A stretch of DNA of 64,000 nucleotides from G965198795 sp965198795 (GTDB lineage Bacteria > Pseudomonadota > Alphaproteobacteria > Rhodospirillales > Casp-alpha2): the NCBI GenBank assembly GCA_965198795.1, contig OZ240674.1:3055560-3119559 (forward strand), read 5' to 3'. A program made the position numbers and the translations under genes. A model generated the notes under the pieces. That model did no database searches. It saw only the letters and a list, made by a program, of their open reading frames with translations, and was not told where the DNA came from. This document shows, one piece after another, positions 36,678-47,039 of the stretch. Position 1 is the first letter of the stretch, and each line of letters opens with the position of its first letter.

Positions 36678-37119
36678 TGTTAAGCCTCCCAAGGGTTACG
36701 CCGACGTATATTCGGGGGAAGAAGGGGGCTTTCTGTCAAGCCGGTTCCGGCGGATTCGGCGCACCGGCGAAACGGTTGTCCAGATCGATTTGTGCGAGGC
36801 CCGCCGGGGTGACCGCCCAGGCCGGCGACGAGGGCAGAGTCTCGTCTGACTCAGGATTAGGCGATCGGCGCCGGTTTCCGGTTTATCGCCGGGTTTTACA
36901 GCCATCTATTTCATCAATCGGCCAAAGCCAATATACTGCGCGCGACGCACACCGGGGCGCTTAGAGCAGATTCCCTTGGCGCAAACGGCCGCCGCAGATT
37001 GAGGGGGCGATTGATGACTCCACGCGACATCTCAACGGGATTGATGTTTTGCTCTGTCTGACTCTCCCGGGTATCGATGAAAAGCTGTTTTATGCGCGGA
37101 GTTAAGGAGTACACGCACC
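36678..37119. promoter_or_regulatory. Divergent promoter region between acyl-CoA synthetase and SDR
   Basis: 440 bases without a supported gene. A ribosome binding site (AAGGAG) precedes the SDR ATG by 8 bases. No clear operator was recognised. Confidence 0.45.
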
Positions 37120-37902
37120 ATGACTATAACCGGTAAAGTCGCTATAGTGACCGGCGCGGCCCAGGGGTTGGGGCAGGCGGTCGCCGAACGGTTCGCCGCC
37201 GATGGAGCCAAGGTTGTCCTTTCCGATGTGAACGACAGCAAGGGTGAGGCCGCCGCCGCCGCCATCCGGGCTCGGGGCGGCGATGTTCGCTATATCCACT
37301 GTGATGCGTCCGATTCCGCGAACGTAAACGCCATGGTTGAGGATGCGGTTAAAACCTATGGCCGGTTGGATATCGCGGTTTGTAACGCCGCCATCGTTCA
37401 CGCCTGCGATTTTCTGGAGATTACGGAAGAAGACTGGCGCCGGGTTTTGGATGTCAACTTGACAGGCTTTTTCCTGACTGGCCAGGCCGCCGCGCGTCAA
37501 ATGGTCGGTCAGGAGACAGGCGGTGTGATCATCAATATGTCCTCGACCCAGGCCATCGTCGCGACGCCGTCCATCACGTCCTATTGCACCTGCAAGGGAG
37601 GTGTTCATCAATTGACCAAGACAATGGCCCTGGCGCTGGCCCAGAAGGGTGTCCGGGTGAACGCGATCGGCCCAGGGACCATCGCGACGGATATGGCGAA
37701 CAAGGTGATCAAAGAGTCCGGCGCCACGCACACGGTTCTTTCCCGCACGCCCATGGGGCGTATGGGAGCGCCTGCGGAGATCGCCAGCGTCGCGGCATTC
37801 TTGGCGAGCGATCAGGCGAGCTACATCACGGGAGAAACCATCTACGTGGACGGCGGCCGTTTGGCGTTGAACTATACCTGTCCGGTGCCCGGGGAGGCGT
37901 AA
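37120..37902 (+). CDS. Short-chain dehydrogenase/reductase
   Basis: A 260-residue classical SDR. The cofactor motif is TGAAQGLGQ near residue 13, with Asp in SDVNDSK hinting at NAD(H). NAAIVHACD, the catalytic Ser in NMSSTQAIVATP, and Tyr/Lys in SYCTCKGG follow. The C-terminus is YITGETIYVDGGRLALNYT. It may oxidise a hydroxyacid intermediate of the same route as the divergent synthetase. AAGGAG lies before the ATG. Confidence 0.92.
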   Translation: MTITGKVAIVTGAAQGLGQAVAERFAADGAKVVLSDVNDSKGEAAAAAIRARGGDVRYIHCDASDSANVNAMVEDAVKTYGRLDIAVCNAAIVHACDFLEITEEDWRRVLDVNLTGFFLTGQAAARQMVGQETGGVIINMSSTQAIVATPSITSYCTCKGGVHQLTKTMALALAQKGVRVNAIGPGTIATDMANKVIKESGATHTVLSRTPMGRMGAPAEIASVAAFLASDQASYITGETIYVDGGRLALNYTCPVPGEA

Positions 37903-37965
37903 TTCGATCAGCGCGGTTCTGGCGAATGTCTTGGCGGCGTTACAAAACCGGCGCGCTGAGCCGTT

Positions 37966-38640
37966 TTACACGTTGTCCGGTGTATCCCCGGCGGCCGGCG
38001 GCGCAGGCGTTCGGAACACGGACTCAGCCGTTGGCGGGGGCGTTTCCCGTTTGGCGTCAACGATTTCAGCCGGCGCGCCGTAATCGGCAGCCGGTTGCGC
38101 CGGGGCGTGCGCCGTCCCGGCCCGCGCACGGGCCAAGGCGACGGCCTTCTCCAGGTCAGACGCCTTGCACAGACCCAGACCGGCGGGATTTTGCGGTTTG
38201 ATGTTAGCGGCGTTGCGGTGACTGCGGTCACGGACGGAATTGATGGTCGGCTTTGTGGTGCCGATCAATTTGGATATCTGGCCGTCCGACAGTTCCGGGT
38301 AGTTCTTAATCAGCCAGGCGATGGCGTCCGGGCGGTCCTGGCGTTTGGCGACGGGCGTGTAACGCGCGCCTTTTTGGCGCGCTTTTGGGATCGGGATCGA
38401 TGGTTTGGCCATTTTCAATTCCGCCAAGGGGTCGGCCTGGCAACGCTCGATCTCTTCCATGGTCAATTCACCCGCCTGGATCGGGTCCAACCCCTGCATG
38501 CCGATGGCCACTTCGCCGTCGGCTATGGCTTGAACCTCCAGCGCGTGCAATTCGCAAAACGCGCCGATCTGTTCGAAGGTGAGGACGGTGTTCTCGACCA
38601 GCCAGACGGCGGTCGCTTTGGGCATCAAGGGGCGCGGCAT
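37966..38640 (-). CDS. DUF1013 family protein, TrcR-like cell-cycle regulator
   Basis: A 224-residue alphaproteobacterial protein. It starts PRPLMPKATAVWLVENTVLT with the helix FEQIGAFCELHALEVQAIAD. A second part has the helix-turn-helix-like LSDGQISKLIGTTKPTINSV, and the tail is Pro/Ala-rich and likely disordered. I recall the NCBI family name TrcR, but target genes are unknown here. The ATG at 38640 is preferred to 38655. It is monocistronic. Confidence 0.85.
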   Translation of the reverse strand: MPRPLMPKATAVWLVENTVLTFEQIGAFCELHALEVQAIADGEVAIGMQGLDPIQAGELTMEEIERCQADPLAELKMAKPSIPIPKARQKGARYTPVAKRQDRPDAIAWLIKNYPELSDGQISKLIGTTKPTINSVRDRSHRNAANIKPQNPAGLGLCKASDLEKAVALARARAGTAHAPAQPAADYGAPAEIVDAKRETPPPTAESVFRTPAPPAAGDTPDNV

Positions 38641-38853
38641 GGCGGACTCTCCCAATTGAAATCTGCAAAACAGTTTTCCAGAAGGCGTCAGCGTCGCGCG
38701 CGGCCCGGCGAAAATCCCGGGCCGGACCGCTCGCTGATCAGCCGACGATCCGGAAGATATCCTTTCTAAGGCTCAAGGCGTCTTGAAAAGGACGGACCCT
38801 GTATATCTTGAATTTAGGCGCGGGCAAAGGACAAAGCGGAAAAACTCCCGCGA

Positions 38854-39852
38854 TTATGTGACATCAAGCACGATCTTGCCGATATGCTCGCTGCTTTCCA
38901 TCAAGCGATGCGCGGCGTTCGCTCCGGTCAACGGAAAGGTCTTGTAGAGTTGCGGTTTGATCTTGCCCGCTTCGATCAAGGGCCAGATTTTTTCTCTCAG
39001 CGCGGCCGCGATCTCCCCCTTGCGCTCAACGGATTGGACGCGAAGGGTGGAACCGGTGATGGTGAGCCGCTTCAACATCACCGTCATGAAATTGACCTCC
39101 GCCTTCGAGCCCTTCATGAAGGCGATATTGACCAGGCGGCCGTCACGGTTGAGCAGCTTGATGTTTTTGGGCAGGTAGTCGCCGCCGACCATATCCAGGA
39201 TGACGTCGGCCCCCTTGCCGCCGGTCGCTTCTCTCAAGACTTCAACGAAGTCTTCCTCGCGGTAATTGATGGCGCGTTCGGCGCCCAGCTTTTCGCACGC
39301 CGCGCATTTGTCCGCGCTGCCCGCGGTGGCGAAAACGCGCGCTCCCATCTCGGCGGCGACTTGGATGGCCGTGGTGCCGATACCGCTCGCGCCGCCGTGC
39401 ACCAAAAAAGTCTCCCCCGGTTTCAAGGCGCCCCGCTCAAGGACGTTGGTCCAAACGGTCATGAAGGTTTCCGGCAGCGCGGCGGCCTCCGCCATGGACA
39501 GGTTCTTTGGCGCCGGCAAACACTGAGGAACCGGAGCGGTGACGTATTCGCCGTATCCGCCGCCAGCGACCAGAGCGCAGATGGCGTCGCCTTCCCTCAG
39601 GTCCGTTACGCCGTCTCCCAAGGCGACGACGACGCCGGAGACCTCCAGGCCCGGAATGTCTGTGACGCCCGGGGGCGGGTCATAATGGCCCTCGCGCTGC
39701 ATGACGTCCGGACGGTTTACCCCGGCGTGCGCGACTTTGACCAGAACCTCGCCGGCCCCCGGTTCGGGGACAGGGCGTGTCGTGGGCGTCAGGACATCGG
39801 GTCCGCCGGGCTTGATGATCTCAATGCAAGACATGGTTTCCGGAAGAGACAT
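38854..39852 (-). CDS. NAD(P)H quinone oxidoreductase, zinc-less MDR (PIG3-like)
   Basis: A 332-residue medium-chain oxidoreductase. The GroES-like start has GEVLVKVAHAGVNRPDVMQREG and PGLEVSGVVVALGDGV. The NADPH fold has VHGGASGIGTTAIQVAAEMG and ERAINYREEDF. The catalytic zinc ligands of alcohol dehydrogenases are absent, which marks the quinone reductase group, close to PIG3. The end is NAAHRLMESSEHIGKIVLDV. It is divergent from the DUF1192 gene. Confidence 0.92.
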   Translation of the reverse strand: MSLPETMSCIEIIKPGGPDVLTPTTRPVPEPGAGEVLVKVAHAGVNRPDVMQREGHYDPPPGVTDIPGLEVSGVVVALGDGVTDLREGDAICALVAGGGYGEYVTAPVPQCLPAPKNLSMAEAAALPETFMTVWTNVLERGALKPGETFLVHGGASGIGTTAIQVAAEMGARVFATAGSADKCAACEKLGAERAINYREEDFVEVLREATGGKGADVILDMVGGDYLPKNIKLLNRDGRLVNIAFMKGSKAEVNFMTVMLKRLTITGSTLRVQSVERKGEIAAALREKIWPLIEAGKIKPQLYKTFPLTGANAAHRLMESSEHIGKIVLDVT

Positions 39853-39949
39853 GGACGGCTCCTGATCAAGGTGGGCGCAGGGCTGGAAGTCAGCGAGCGG
39901 GAGGGGTTATGCTCTAACCGGTCATACGTTGGGAGACAAGGGGACAGCC

Positions 39950-40132
39950 ATGGAAATGGATGATCTGAATCCACCAACAAAGAAATCTCGAAAGAAGAAT
40001 CTTGAGGTGATGTCGATTGAGGCGTTGGGCGAATATATCGAGGAATTGAAAGCCGAGATCGCGCGCGCCGAGGAGGCGGCCGCGGGTAAGCGGGATGCGC
40101 GTTCGGCGGCCGAGGCTGTTTTCAAATCCTAA
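39950..40132 (+). CDS. DUF1192 family small protein
   Basis: A 60-residue protein with the typical block LEVMSIEALGEYIEELKAEI followed by a short charged helix. The function is unknown; it is widespread in alphaproteobacteria. The ATG at 39950 has AAGGGGA 6 bases upstream, better than the ATG at 39929. The last four bases overlap the stop of the convergent small membrane gene. Confidence 0.85.
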   Translation: MEMDDLNPPTKKSRKKNLEVMSIEALGEYIEELKAEIARAEEAAAGKRDARSAAEAVFKS

Positions 40133-40392
40133 ATGGTTTCGTTGCGCGCGGCGGCGCGCGCCATCATTCGCCGGCGCTTTTTCCGAGAGTGAATAAACAT
40201 CAGCCAGCCGATGGGACCCAGGAACAGCACAATGACCAGCCACCCTGTCCGCGGGCTAAAGGGGCAGCCGCCGCCCCGCGCGCCTTCGGGCGCCGTCTCC
40301 CGGCGACCGCCAATGTCACGGCTAAGCGCCACGTGGGCGAACGGGAGCGCGAGGCCGAAAATCAGAATTGCCCAGGCGTAGGCCGCATCCAT
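40129..40392 (-). CDS. Small membrane protein, PLDc_N-like
   Basis: An 87-residue product with two hydrophobic segments, AYAWAILIFGLALPFAHVAL and TGWLVIVLFLGPIGWLMFIH, and a strongly basic tail SRKKRRRMMARAAAR, so the tail should be cytosolic. The second segment resembles the phospholipase D N-terminal anchor domain. A function is not known. The stop overlaps the DUF1192 stop by four bases. Confidence 0.65.
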   Translation of the reverse strand: MDAAYAWAILIFGLALPFAHVALSRDIGGRRETAPEGARGGGCPFSPRTGWLVIVLFLGPIGWLMFIHSRKKRRRMMARAAARNETI

Positions 40393-40430
40393 GCCGGGTC
40401 TCCTTTCGCGGCCTTATACAGCGAGTGAGG

Positions 40431-40600
40431 ATGATCGGACGTCAAGAGGTATTTTATCGGGATTACGGCCACAAAGCCGTTGACCGCGTAGAAAAAGGCT
40501 GGCTAAGTTTTCCGCCGTCAACGGTCAGTTTGACAGGTAGAGGCTTGAACAACTTGTAAAAAGTTGCGGAGGGGTCGTCGGTTTGCCGGCGGCCCTTTTT
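40431..40600 (+). ncRNA. Possible small transcript ending in an intrinsic terminator
   Basis: A strong terminator-like hairpin lies at 40572-40595 (GGGTCGTCGG, loop TTTG, CCGGCGGCCC) followed by five T. The nearest plus-strand gene upstream ends 440 bases away, so a separate small RNA or a short protein (a 42-codon frame from ATG 40431 to a stop at 40559) may be made. The start of the transcript cannot be placed. Confidence 0.35.
40572..40600 (+). terminator. Rho-independent terminator
   Basis: Ten-base-pair stem with two G-T pairs, a four-base loop and a T run at 40596-40600. It is oriented for plus-strand transcription, upstream of the thioesterase gene. Confidence 0.7.
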
Positions 40601-40681
40601 CCATGACCCGTATCCATGACCGGGCGGCGGCGGTCCGAACGCTTTCTTGTCGTCTTCCACCCAATGGAGGCTTCTCAATCC

Positions 40682-41134
40682 ATGGCGGACAACCCTTCGG
40701 AAACTCGTAATAATTACAATCATTTCCTAGAGATACAGACCCGTTGGTCCGACAACGACGTCTATGGGCATGTGAACAATGTGACCTATTACAGTTATTT
40801 CGACACAATCGTGAATTGCTATCTCATTGATCAGGGGGGCTTGGACATTCATGACGGCGGCGTGGTTGGCTTCGCCGTTGAAACCCATTGCAACTTCTTT
40901 AAGCCCATCGCTTACCCGGACCGGGTGACGGCCGCTTTACGCGTTGGCGAATTGGGGCGTTCCAGCGTTCGCTATGAAGTCGCGATTTTCCGGGACGGCG
41001 AGGACGACGCGGCGGCGGCCGGGCATTTCGTCCATGTCTTCGTTGACCGGCAGACAGATCGACCGGCGGCGATTCCCGGCAGTGTCAGGGCGGCGCTGGA
41101 ACCATTGCTGGTTGGCGGCGCAGGTGACCTTTGA
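40682..41134 (+). CDS. Acyl-CoA thioesterase, hot-dog fold (4HBT)
   Basis: A 150-residue 4-hydroxybenzoyl-CoA-thioesterase type protein. The active-site region is RWSDNDVYGHVNNVTYYSYF, with the Asp as nucleophile or base, then FAVETHCNFFKPIAYPDRV and GRSSVRYEVAIF. It ends AAAGHFVHVFVDRQTDRPAAI. The ATG at 40682 lies 11 bases after GGAGG; the frame opens at 40616. The natural thioester is not known. Confidence 0.9.
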   Translation: MADNPSETRNNYNHFLEIQTRWSDNDVYGHVNNVTYYSYFDTIVNCYLIDQGGLDIHDGGVVGFAVETHCNFFKPIAYPDRVTAALRVGELGRSSVRYEVAIFRDGEDDAAAAGHFVHVFVDRQTDRPAAIPGSVRAALEPLLVGGAGDL

Positions 41135-41161
41135 CGCCTCCAAGGACGACACCCCGCTCCC

Positions 41162-41299
41162 AGCATCGCCTTCGCACTGGCGTTGTTTGGTCAAGGGCGG
41201 GAGACGCTGGCGGCGGCCGGACGGTTCGTCCACGTCTACGCCGACCCGAAGGACGGCGGGCCCCGTCCCATTACGGAACCGCTCGTGGAAAAGCACTAG
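41162..41299 (+). pseudogene. Detached C-terminal fragment of a second thioesterase
   Basis: A frame without a start reads FALALFGQGRETLAAAGRFV followed by HVYADPKDGGPRPITEPLV and a TAG at 41297. It parallels the end of the preceding thioesterase (AAAGHFVHVFVD, RPAAIPGSVRAALEPL). It seems to be the tail of a tandem duplicate whose front was lost. Confidence 0.75.
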
Positions 41300-41355
41300 A
41301 ATTTCTTTCGGTTAGGCATACGCATATCCGGAGTTTCCGGGATGGTTTTTGCATT

Positions 41356-41389
41356 GCCGGGGCGCGAGCTGAGCCGGGGCGCGAGCTGA
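41356..41389. repeat. Perfect tandem duplication of 17 bp
   Basis: GCCGGGGCGCGAGCTGA occurs twice without gap, at 41356-41372 and 41373-41389. Confidence 0.95.
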
Positions 41390-42005
41390 TCAAGGAGAGT
41401 TCCGGTTTGCCGCCATGCGCCTTCTTTAGTTCTTTCCCCGGCTCTTCTCATTAACCTTTCGGGCTTCGCGAAGAGTTGTTCGACGGGGGTCAGCTCTGGG
41501 CTGTATGGCGGTAAAAAGAAGATGTGCGCTCCCGCCTCGCGAATGGCTTTGCGGACGGCGTCTCTCTTGCGGGATGACGGATCGTCCAGCATCGCCACGT
41601 CATCACGTCACCACGCCGCCAAGCTTCGGAACGGGCGCCAGGAACCCCCGCGCCCATGCGAGGAAACGCCCGGCGGTGAGCGGTTCCTCGAAACCGCAAG
41701 GAGCGCTAACGCCGTCATGCCCCGGAGCCGCAACGAAGGTCATGGTCATCCAGCGGCCAACAGAGGCCTTGGTCAACAGGGAATTGGTCAACAGGGGCCT
41801 TGGGCCGACAGGGGCTCGCCCTTCGGGCTCCAGCCATGAGCGGGCGTCATGCTGGTCCAAGTCTTGGTTCAGGTCTTGGTCCGGGTCCCGCCGATGAAGA
41901 CCAGTCTATAAGGCGCAGTTCGTTTCTGACGCTTCCGCCGCTGTTGGCGGCGATAAGCAATATCGGGTCTATCCCGCCCGCTGGCGAAGATCGTTTTTGT
42001 CGAAA

Positions 42006-42039
42006 CCGGTCCCTTCCTTGCGCCGGTCCCTTCCTTGCG
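42006..42039. repeat. Perfect tandem duplication of 17 bp
   Basis: CCGGTCCCTTCCTTGCG occurs twice without gap, at 42006-42022 and 42023-42039, inside the IS630 remnant. Confidence 0.95.
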
Positions 42040-42469
42040 GAAGAACTTCGCCAGCATGGATGGAACGGCCTTGATCCCGTGACCCGCGCCCAGAGGTCCC
42101 GGCAAAGCGCCGCGAGAGTGAGATCAGGCTTCACCTCAATCCGCCTCGAAAGCCGCGTGCGCGCCAAAGGCCGAGCAGACCGGCGCAGCCCCCCGGTTCC
42201 AACCCCGGTTCCAATCGGACGCCGCCGCTCATCACGCACCGCCGCGTCAACCCATTCGGCCACTGTCGAAGCACTGAGACCAAACCGCATGGCCGCACTG
42301 CGGCGGGTCGCGCCGCCGTCCAAAACCGCGTCAATCACACGATCCGTCAAATCCTGATCCAAAGCTTTCGGCGTAAAGGCTGGCCTCCTCGTTCCAGCCT
42401 CTATCTTGAACCATCAATTCGGCAACTTCGATTCAAGCTGTTCGAAACAGACTCTAGGGCAGACCGACT

Positions 42470-43129
42470 CTAGTCCAGCGCCTTGATGCGGCGCATCAAC
42501 TCTTCCAGGTTCGAGTCTGTGACGCCCAGCTTTTCCAGTTCGATCAACAAGTTCTCCAAGTACTCCTGGTTGCCGCCATACCGCCCGGTGGCCACCGCCA
42601 TGCACGCGGCCATTTCATCCAGCGGCAGGGGTCCCGCGTAGAGTTCATGGTCCCGATTGACGACGAAGGTAAGCGAGCGGACGGTTCGACCGTCGGTCCG
42701 GCCGTTCTCCACCTCCACATCGACCCAACGGGCGAGGTAGACGCCAGTGTGTTGTTCCCGGTCCCAGAGCGCTTCGAGGTCCCGGTCGAGATTATCCTCG
42801 CAAAGTTCAAGGACAAGTCCCCGGACGCTCGCACCTTCCTCATACTCGATACAAAGGCCCAAACCAGGGTTATCCGGCGTTCCGCGCGCCCGCGTCGTCC
42901 AGATATGAAAGCGGCGGCGGTAATCCCGCAGACGGCCCGCGTAAACCTCCAGCGCCGCGCATTCCGGATTCCACATGAGCGACCCGAAGGCGAACACGCG
43001 GAACGGCTCGCCATGAGGCCGGCCGGCCAAAACCTTCTCCCGCCCGGCCCGTTTCTCTTCCGCCGTATTCACGCGGAAACTTCCGGGCGGCGCCTTGCGG
43101 CCCACTGTTCGCCCGGAGCCGGAAGTCAT
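42470..43129 (-). CDS. ChaC-like gamma-glutamylcyclotransferase
   Basis: A 219-residue protein; this family releases 5-oxoproline from gamma-glutamyl peptides such as glutathione. It has the phosphate-loop-like FRVFAFGSLMWNPE, the block RRFHIWTTRARGTPDNPGL, the catalytic Glu region around CIEYEEGASVRG, and GRYGGNQEYLENL. The start at ATG 43129 touches the stop of prfC (next base), so it is translated after prfC in one operon. A region of decayed IS DNA follows it. Confidence 0.88.
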   Translation of the reverse strand: MTSGSGRTVGRKAPPGSFRVNTAEEKRAGREKVLAGRPHGEPFRVFAFGSLMWNPECAALEVYAGRLRDYRRRFHIWTTRARGTPDNPGLGLCIEYEEGASVRGLVLELCEDNLDRDLEALWDREQHTGVYLARWVDVEVENGRTDGRTVRSLTFVVNRDHELYAGPLPLDEMAACMAVATGRYGGNQEYLENLLIELEKLGVTDSNLEELMRRIKALD

Positions 43130-44713
<1,584 letters not shown>

Positions 44714-45086
44714 CATGGAAACCGGTATCAAAAATGAAAGACGCGACGACGTGCCGGGCCGTCATCATACTTGGTGGTGAATTTAGCGCCAAAACCCCGG
44801 ACCGTCAGCCTTTTTTACACGAGCGACGCCCCTGGCCTAGGCCCAGGACTCATTGATCGCGAGAGAAGCTGACGGCTGCGGCGGCGCATAATATTGCGAA
44901 AAAGAGGGCGTGAGCGCACCTGTCACATCGGGTTGCGATACATCTGCGGTCCTTGAGCTTCGCCATCATGTTCTCGACCGTGCGCCGGGTTTTGTAGAGC
45001 GCCTTGGCGCGGGCGAGCGGCGCCGTTCCGCTCCCGGCCGGTGGTCCGCTCCCACCCGGCGGGATGCGGCGGGTGACGCGCCCCCT

Positions 45087-45215
45087 GCGTTATTCTTTCA
45101 CCACCCCCGCCTTCACCTTGCCGCCCCCGCGAAGGCGGGGGTCCAGATCAACCTCCGTCACTCGATCATCGGTTGGAACGCGGGCCGCCCCGCTGGATTC
45201 CCGCCCGCGATCAGG
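45087..45215. repeat. Dispersed palindromic repeat nested in the IS5 remnant
   Basis: Shares GCGGGGGTCCAGATCA, GTCACTCGATCATCGGTTGG and CTGGATTCCCGC with the copy at 24982-25115. Its position inside a former transposase gene shows that it inserted after the element. Confidence 0.75.
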
Positions 45216-45258
45216 GCGTGCGCGGCGGGCAAGCTGTTCCCGGCGAGGCGCGCGCCCC

Positions 45259-45436
45259 TGGCCGTTCATCGTGGCCGTTCATCTGGCCGTTCATCTGGCC
45301 TTCGCTGCGCAACAGGATGACCGGTTCGCCGTCTTGACCGGCGGCGGCGTGGCGTTTCGGGTTCAGGCCGCCCTTGGCCCGCCCGATACGGCGGGGCCTA
45401 TCCTCTTTTTGAGCAGACCCCTTTTTGAGCAAACCC
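45259..45436. repeat. Cluster of short tandem repeats inside the IS5 remnant
   Basis: TGGCCGTTCATC is present three times at 45259-45295 (units of 13, 12 and 12 bases), and CTTTTTGAGCAGACCC is duplicated at 45405-45436 with one mismatch. Confidence 0.9.
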
Positions 45437-45832
45437 GCCGCTGTGCGGCGCGTCTTCAGGTGCGCGCCGCCGGTCATCACGCGGTCCGGCCCGCCAGCGT
45501 CTTCGGCAAGCGATGCGAGGGTGCGGCCAGGCGCGCCCAACCGGTCCCGCCGCGCGAAACGGTTGCACAGCGTCTTGCGCGGGCCGTAATCCTGGCGCGC
45601 GCGCCGCGCCGGCGAAGACTGCGGCGAATGGCATGAACGACGCCCGAAACGGCCCGCTGGCCATCAACACTGGCAACCCGCGCGGCGGCGGAAAGCGGGG
45701 CCCGGCGCGCCGGAGGCGTTCCGCCGTCAGCCAGAATCGACCGCTCGTCCGATCTCTCCCGTGATGCGCGCCGTTGAACAGAGACGTCACTGTAAACCAT
45801 AACCGCAAACCAAAAAACAAGGGGGCTTAAGT

Positions 45833-46930
45833 CTAGGTTTCCCCCTCGCCGGCGGACACACCGTCCACGCCGTTCTCCATGCCGCCGGGACCGGTCATCA
45901 TCTCCTCGCCCAAGAGACCAGCGTTCTGGCGGATCAAGCCTTCGATCCTTTTGGCCTTTTCGGGATGATCGCGCAGGAACTGTTTGGCGTTTTCCCGGCC
46001 CTGGCCGATCCGCTCAGAGTCGAACGAGAACCAGGCTCCGGATTTCTCAATGATGCCGCCTTTGACGCCCAAATCCAAGATTTCGCCCATCTTGGAAACA
46101 CCCTCGCCGTACATGATGTCGAATTCCACCTGCTTGAAGGGCGGCGCCATCTTGTTCTTCACAACCTTTACACGGGTCTGGTTGCCGATCACCTCATCCC
46201 GGTCCTTGATTGATCCGATGCGGCGGATTTCCATGCGAACAGAGGAATAGAACTTCAGCGCGTTGCCGCCCGTCGTGGTTTCTGGATTTCCGAACATTAC
46301 ACCGATCTTCATACGAATCTGGTTGATGAAGATCACGAGCGTATTCGACTTGGAGACGGATGAGGTAAGCTTGCGCAGCGCCTGGCTCATCAAGCGCGCC
46401 TGCAGACCCACATGGGTGTCGCCCATCTCGCCCTCCAACTCCGCGCGGGGCACGAGCGCGGCGACGGAGTCAATCACCAGAATGTCGATCGCGCCAGAGC
46501 GCACCAGAGTGTCGGCGATTTCCAATGCCTGTTCACCGGCGTCTGGCTGAGAGATCAACAGTTCTTCCACATCAACGCCCAACTTCTTGGCGTAAACCGG
46601 ATCGAGGGCGTGTTCCGCGTCAACGAACGCACAGGCGCCGCCCGTCTTCTGCGCCTCGGCGACGACATGGAGCGCCAGCGTCGTCTTACCGGAGCTTTCC
46701 GGGCCATAGATCTCAATGATGCGGCCTTTCGGCAGGCCGCCAATACCCAGCGCGACATCAAGGCCCAACGAGCCCGTCGAAACCGTTTCCGCCTCGACAA
46801 CCTGGCGTTGGCCCAACTTCATGATCGAGCCCTTGCCAAAAGCCCGTTCAATCTGGCCTAACGCGGCGTCCAGCGCCTTTTCCCTATCCACGAGATCTTT
46901 CTCCACCAATCGTAATGCAGACTGCGACAT
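45833..46930 (-). CDS. recA: Recombinase A
   Basis: RecA forms filaments on single-stranded DNA for strand exchange and for LexA self-cleavage. Walker A is GPESSGKTTLAL, then MAW-type FVDAEHALDP, Walker B LVIDSVAALVPRAELEGEMG, loop L2 IRMKIGVMFGNPETTTGG. The length of 365 residues with an acidic, Gly-rich tail is typical for alphaproteobacteria. A probable LexA box is about 55 bases upstream. It lies between the IS5 and IS1595 remnants but is itself intact. Confidence 0.98.
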   Translation of the reverse strand: MSQSALRLVEKDLVDREKALDAALGQIERAFGKGSIMKLGQRQVVEAETVSTGSLGLDVALGIGGLPKGRIIEIYGPESSGKTTLALHVVAEAQKTGGACAFVDAEHALDPVYAKKLGVDVEELLISQPDAGEQALEIADTLVRSGAIDILVIDSVAALVPRAELEGEMGDTHVGLQARLMSQALRKLTSSVSKSNTLVIFINQIRMKIGVMFGNPETTTGGNALKFYSSVRMEIRRIGSIKDRDEVIGNQTRVKVVKNKMAPPFKQVEFDIMYGEGVSKMGEILDLGVKGGIIEKSGAWFSFDSERIGQGRENAKQFLRDHPEKAKRIEGLIRQNAGLLGEEMMTGPGGMENGVDGVSAGEGET

Positions 46931-46984
46931 CGAATGCGCTCCCTTATTTCACAGGCCAGAGGCCAGTTGCAACAGGCGCCAAAT

Positions 46985-46999
46985 GTACGCTTTTTGTTC
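46985..46999. promoter_or_regulatory. Probable LexA (SOS) box of recA
   Basis: GTAC-N7-GTTC (GTACGCTTTTTGTTC) differs by one base from the alphaproteobacterial consensus GTTC-N7-GTTC. It lies 55 bases upstream of the recA start, the expected operator position. Confidence 0.7.
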
Positions 47000-47039
47000 T
47001 TTTTTGACAACGCCAAAATAAGACATTGATATTTAATCA

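Larger units (their letters stand above)
41300..42362 (-). mobile_element. Decayed IS630-family element with frameshifts
   Basis: On the minus strand the start at 42362 reads MDQDLTDRVIDAVLDGGATR and the helix-turn-helix AAMRFGLSASTVAEWVD. The middle (about 41620-41860) has WMTMTFVAAPGHDGV, and the end (41598-41400) has HIFFLPPYSPELTPVEQLFA with the catalytic Glu. The parts are in different frames. Several short tandem duplications (17 bp at 41356-41389 and 42006-42039; 12 bp at 42191-42214) lie within it and add to the frameshifts. Confidence 0.85.
44850..45800 (-). mobile_element. Decayed IS5-family element interrupted by a dispersed repeat
   Basis: From 45760 leftwards the minus strand gives RFWLTAERLRRAGPRFPPP and, in another frame, VSGVVHAIRRSLRRR (N-terminus). 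45480-45300 gives RVMTGGAHLKTRRTAAGLL and RRIGRAKGGLNPKRHA (DDE core), and 45010-44850 gives ALYKTRRTVENMMAKLKDRR with CDRCAHALFFAILCAAA, ending at a TGA at 44850. Several frameshifts are present. The dispersed repeat at 45087-45215 sits between core and C-terminus. It lies between prfC and recA. Confidence 0.85.
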
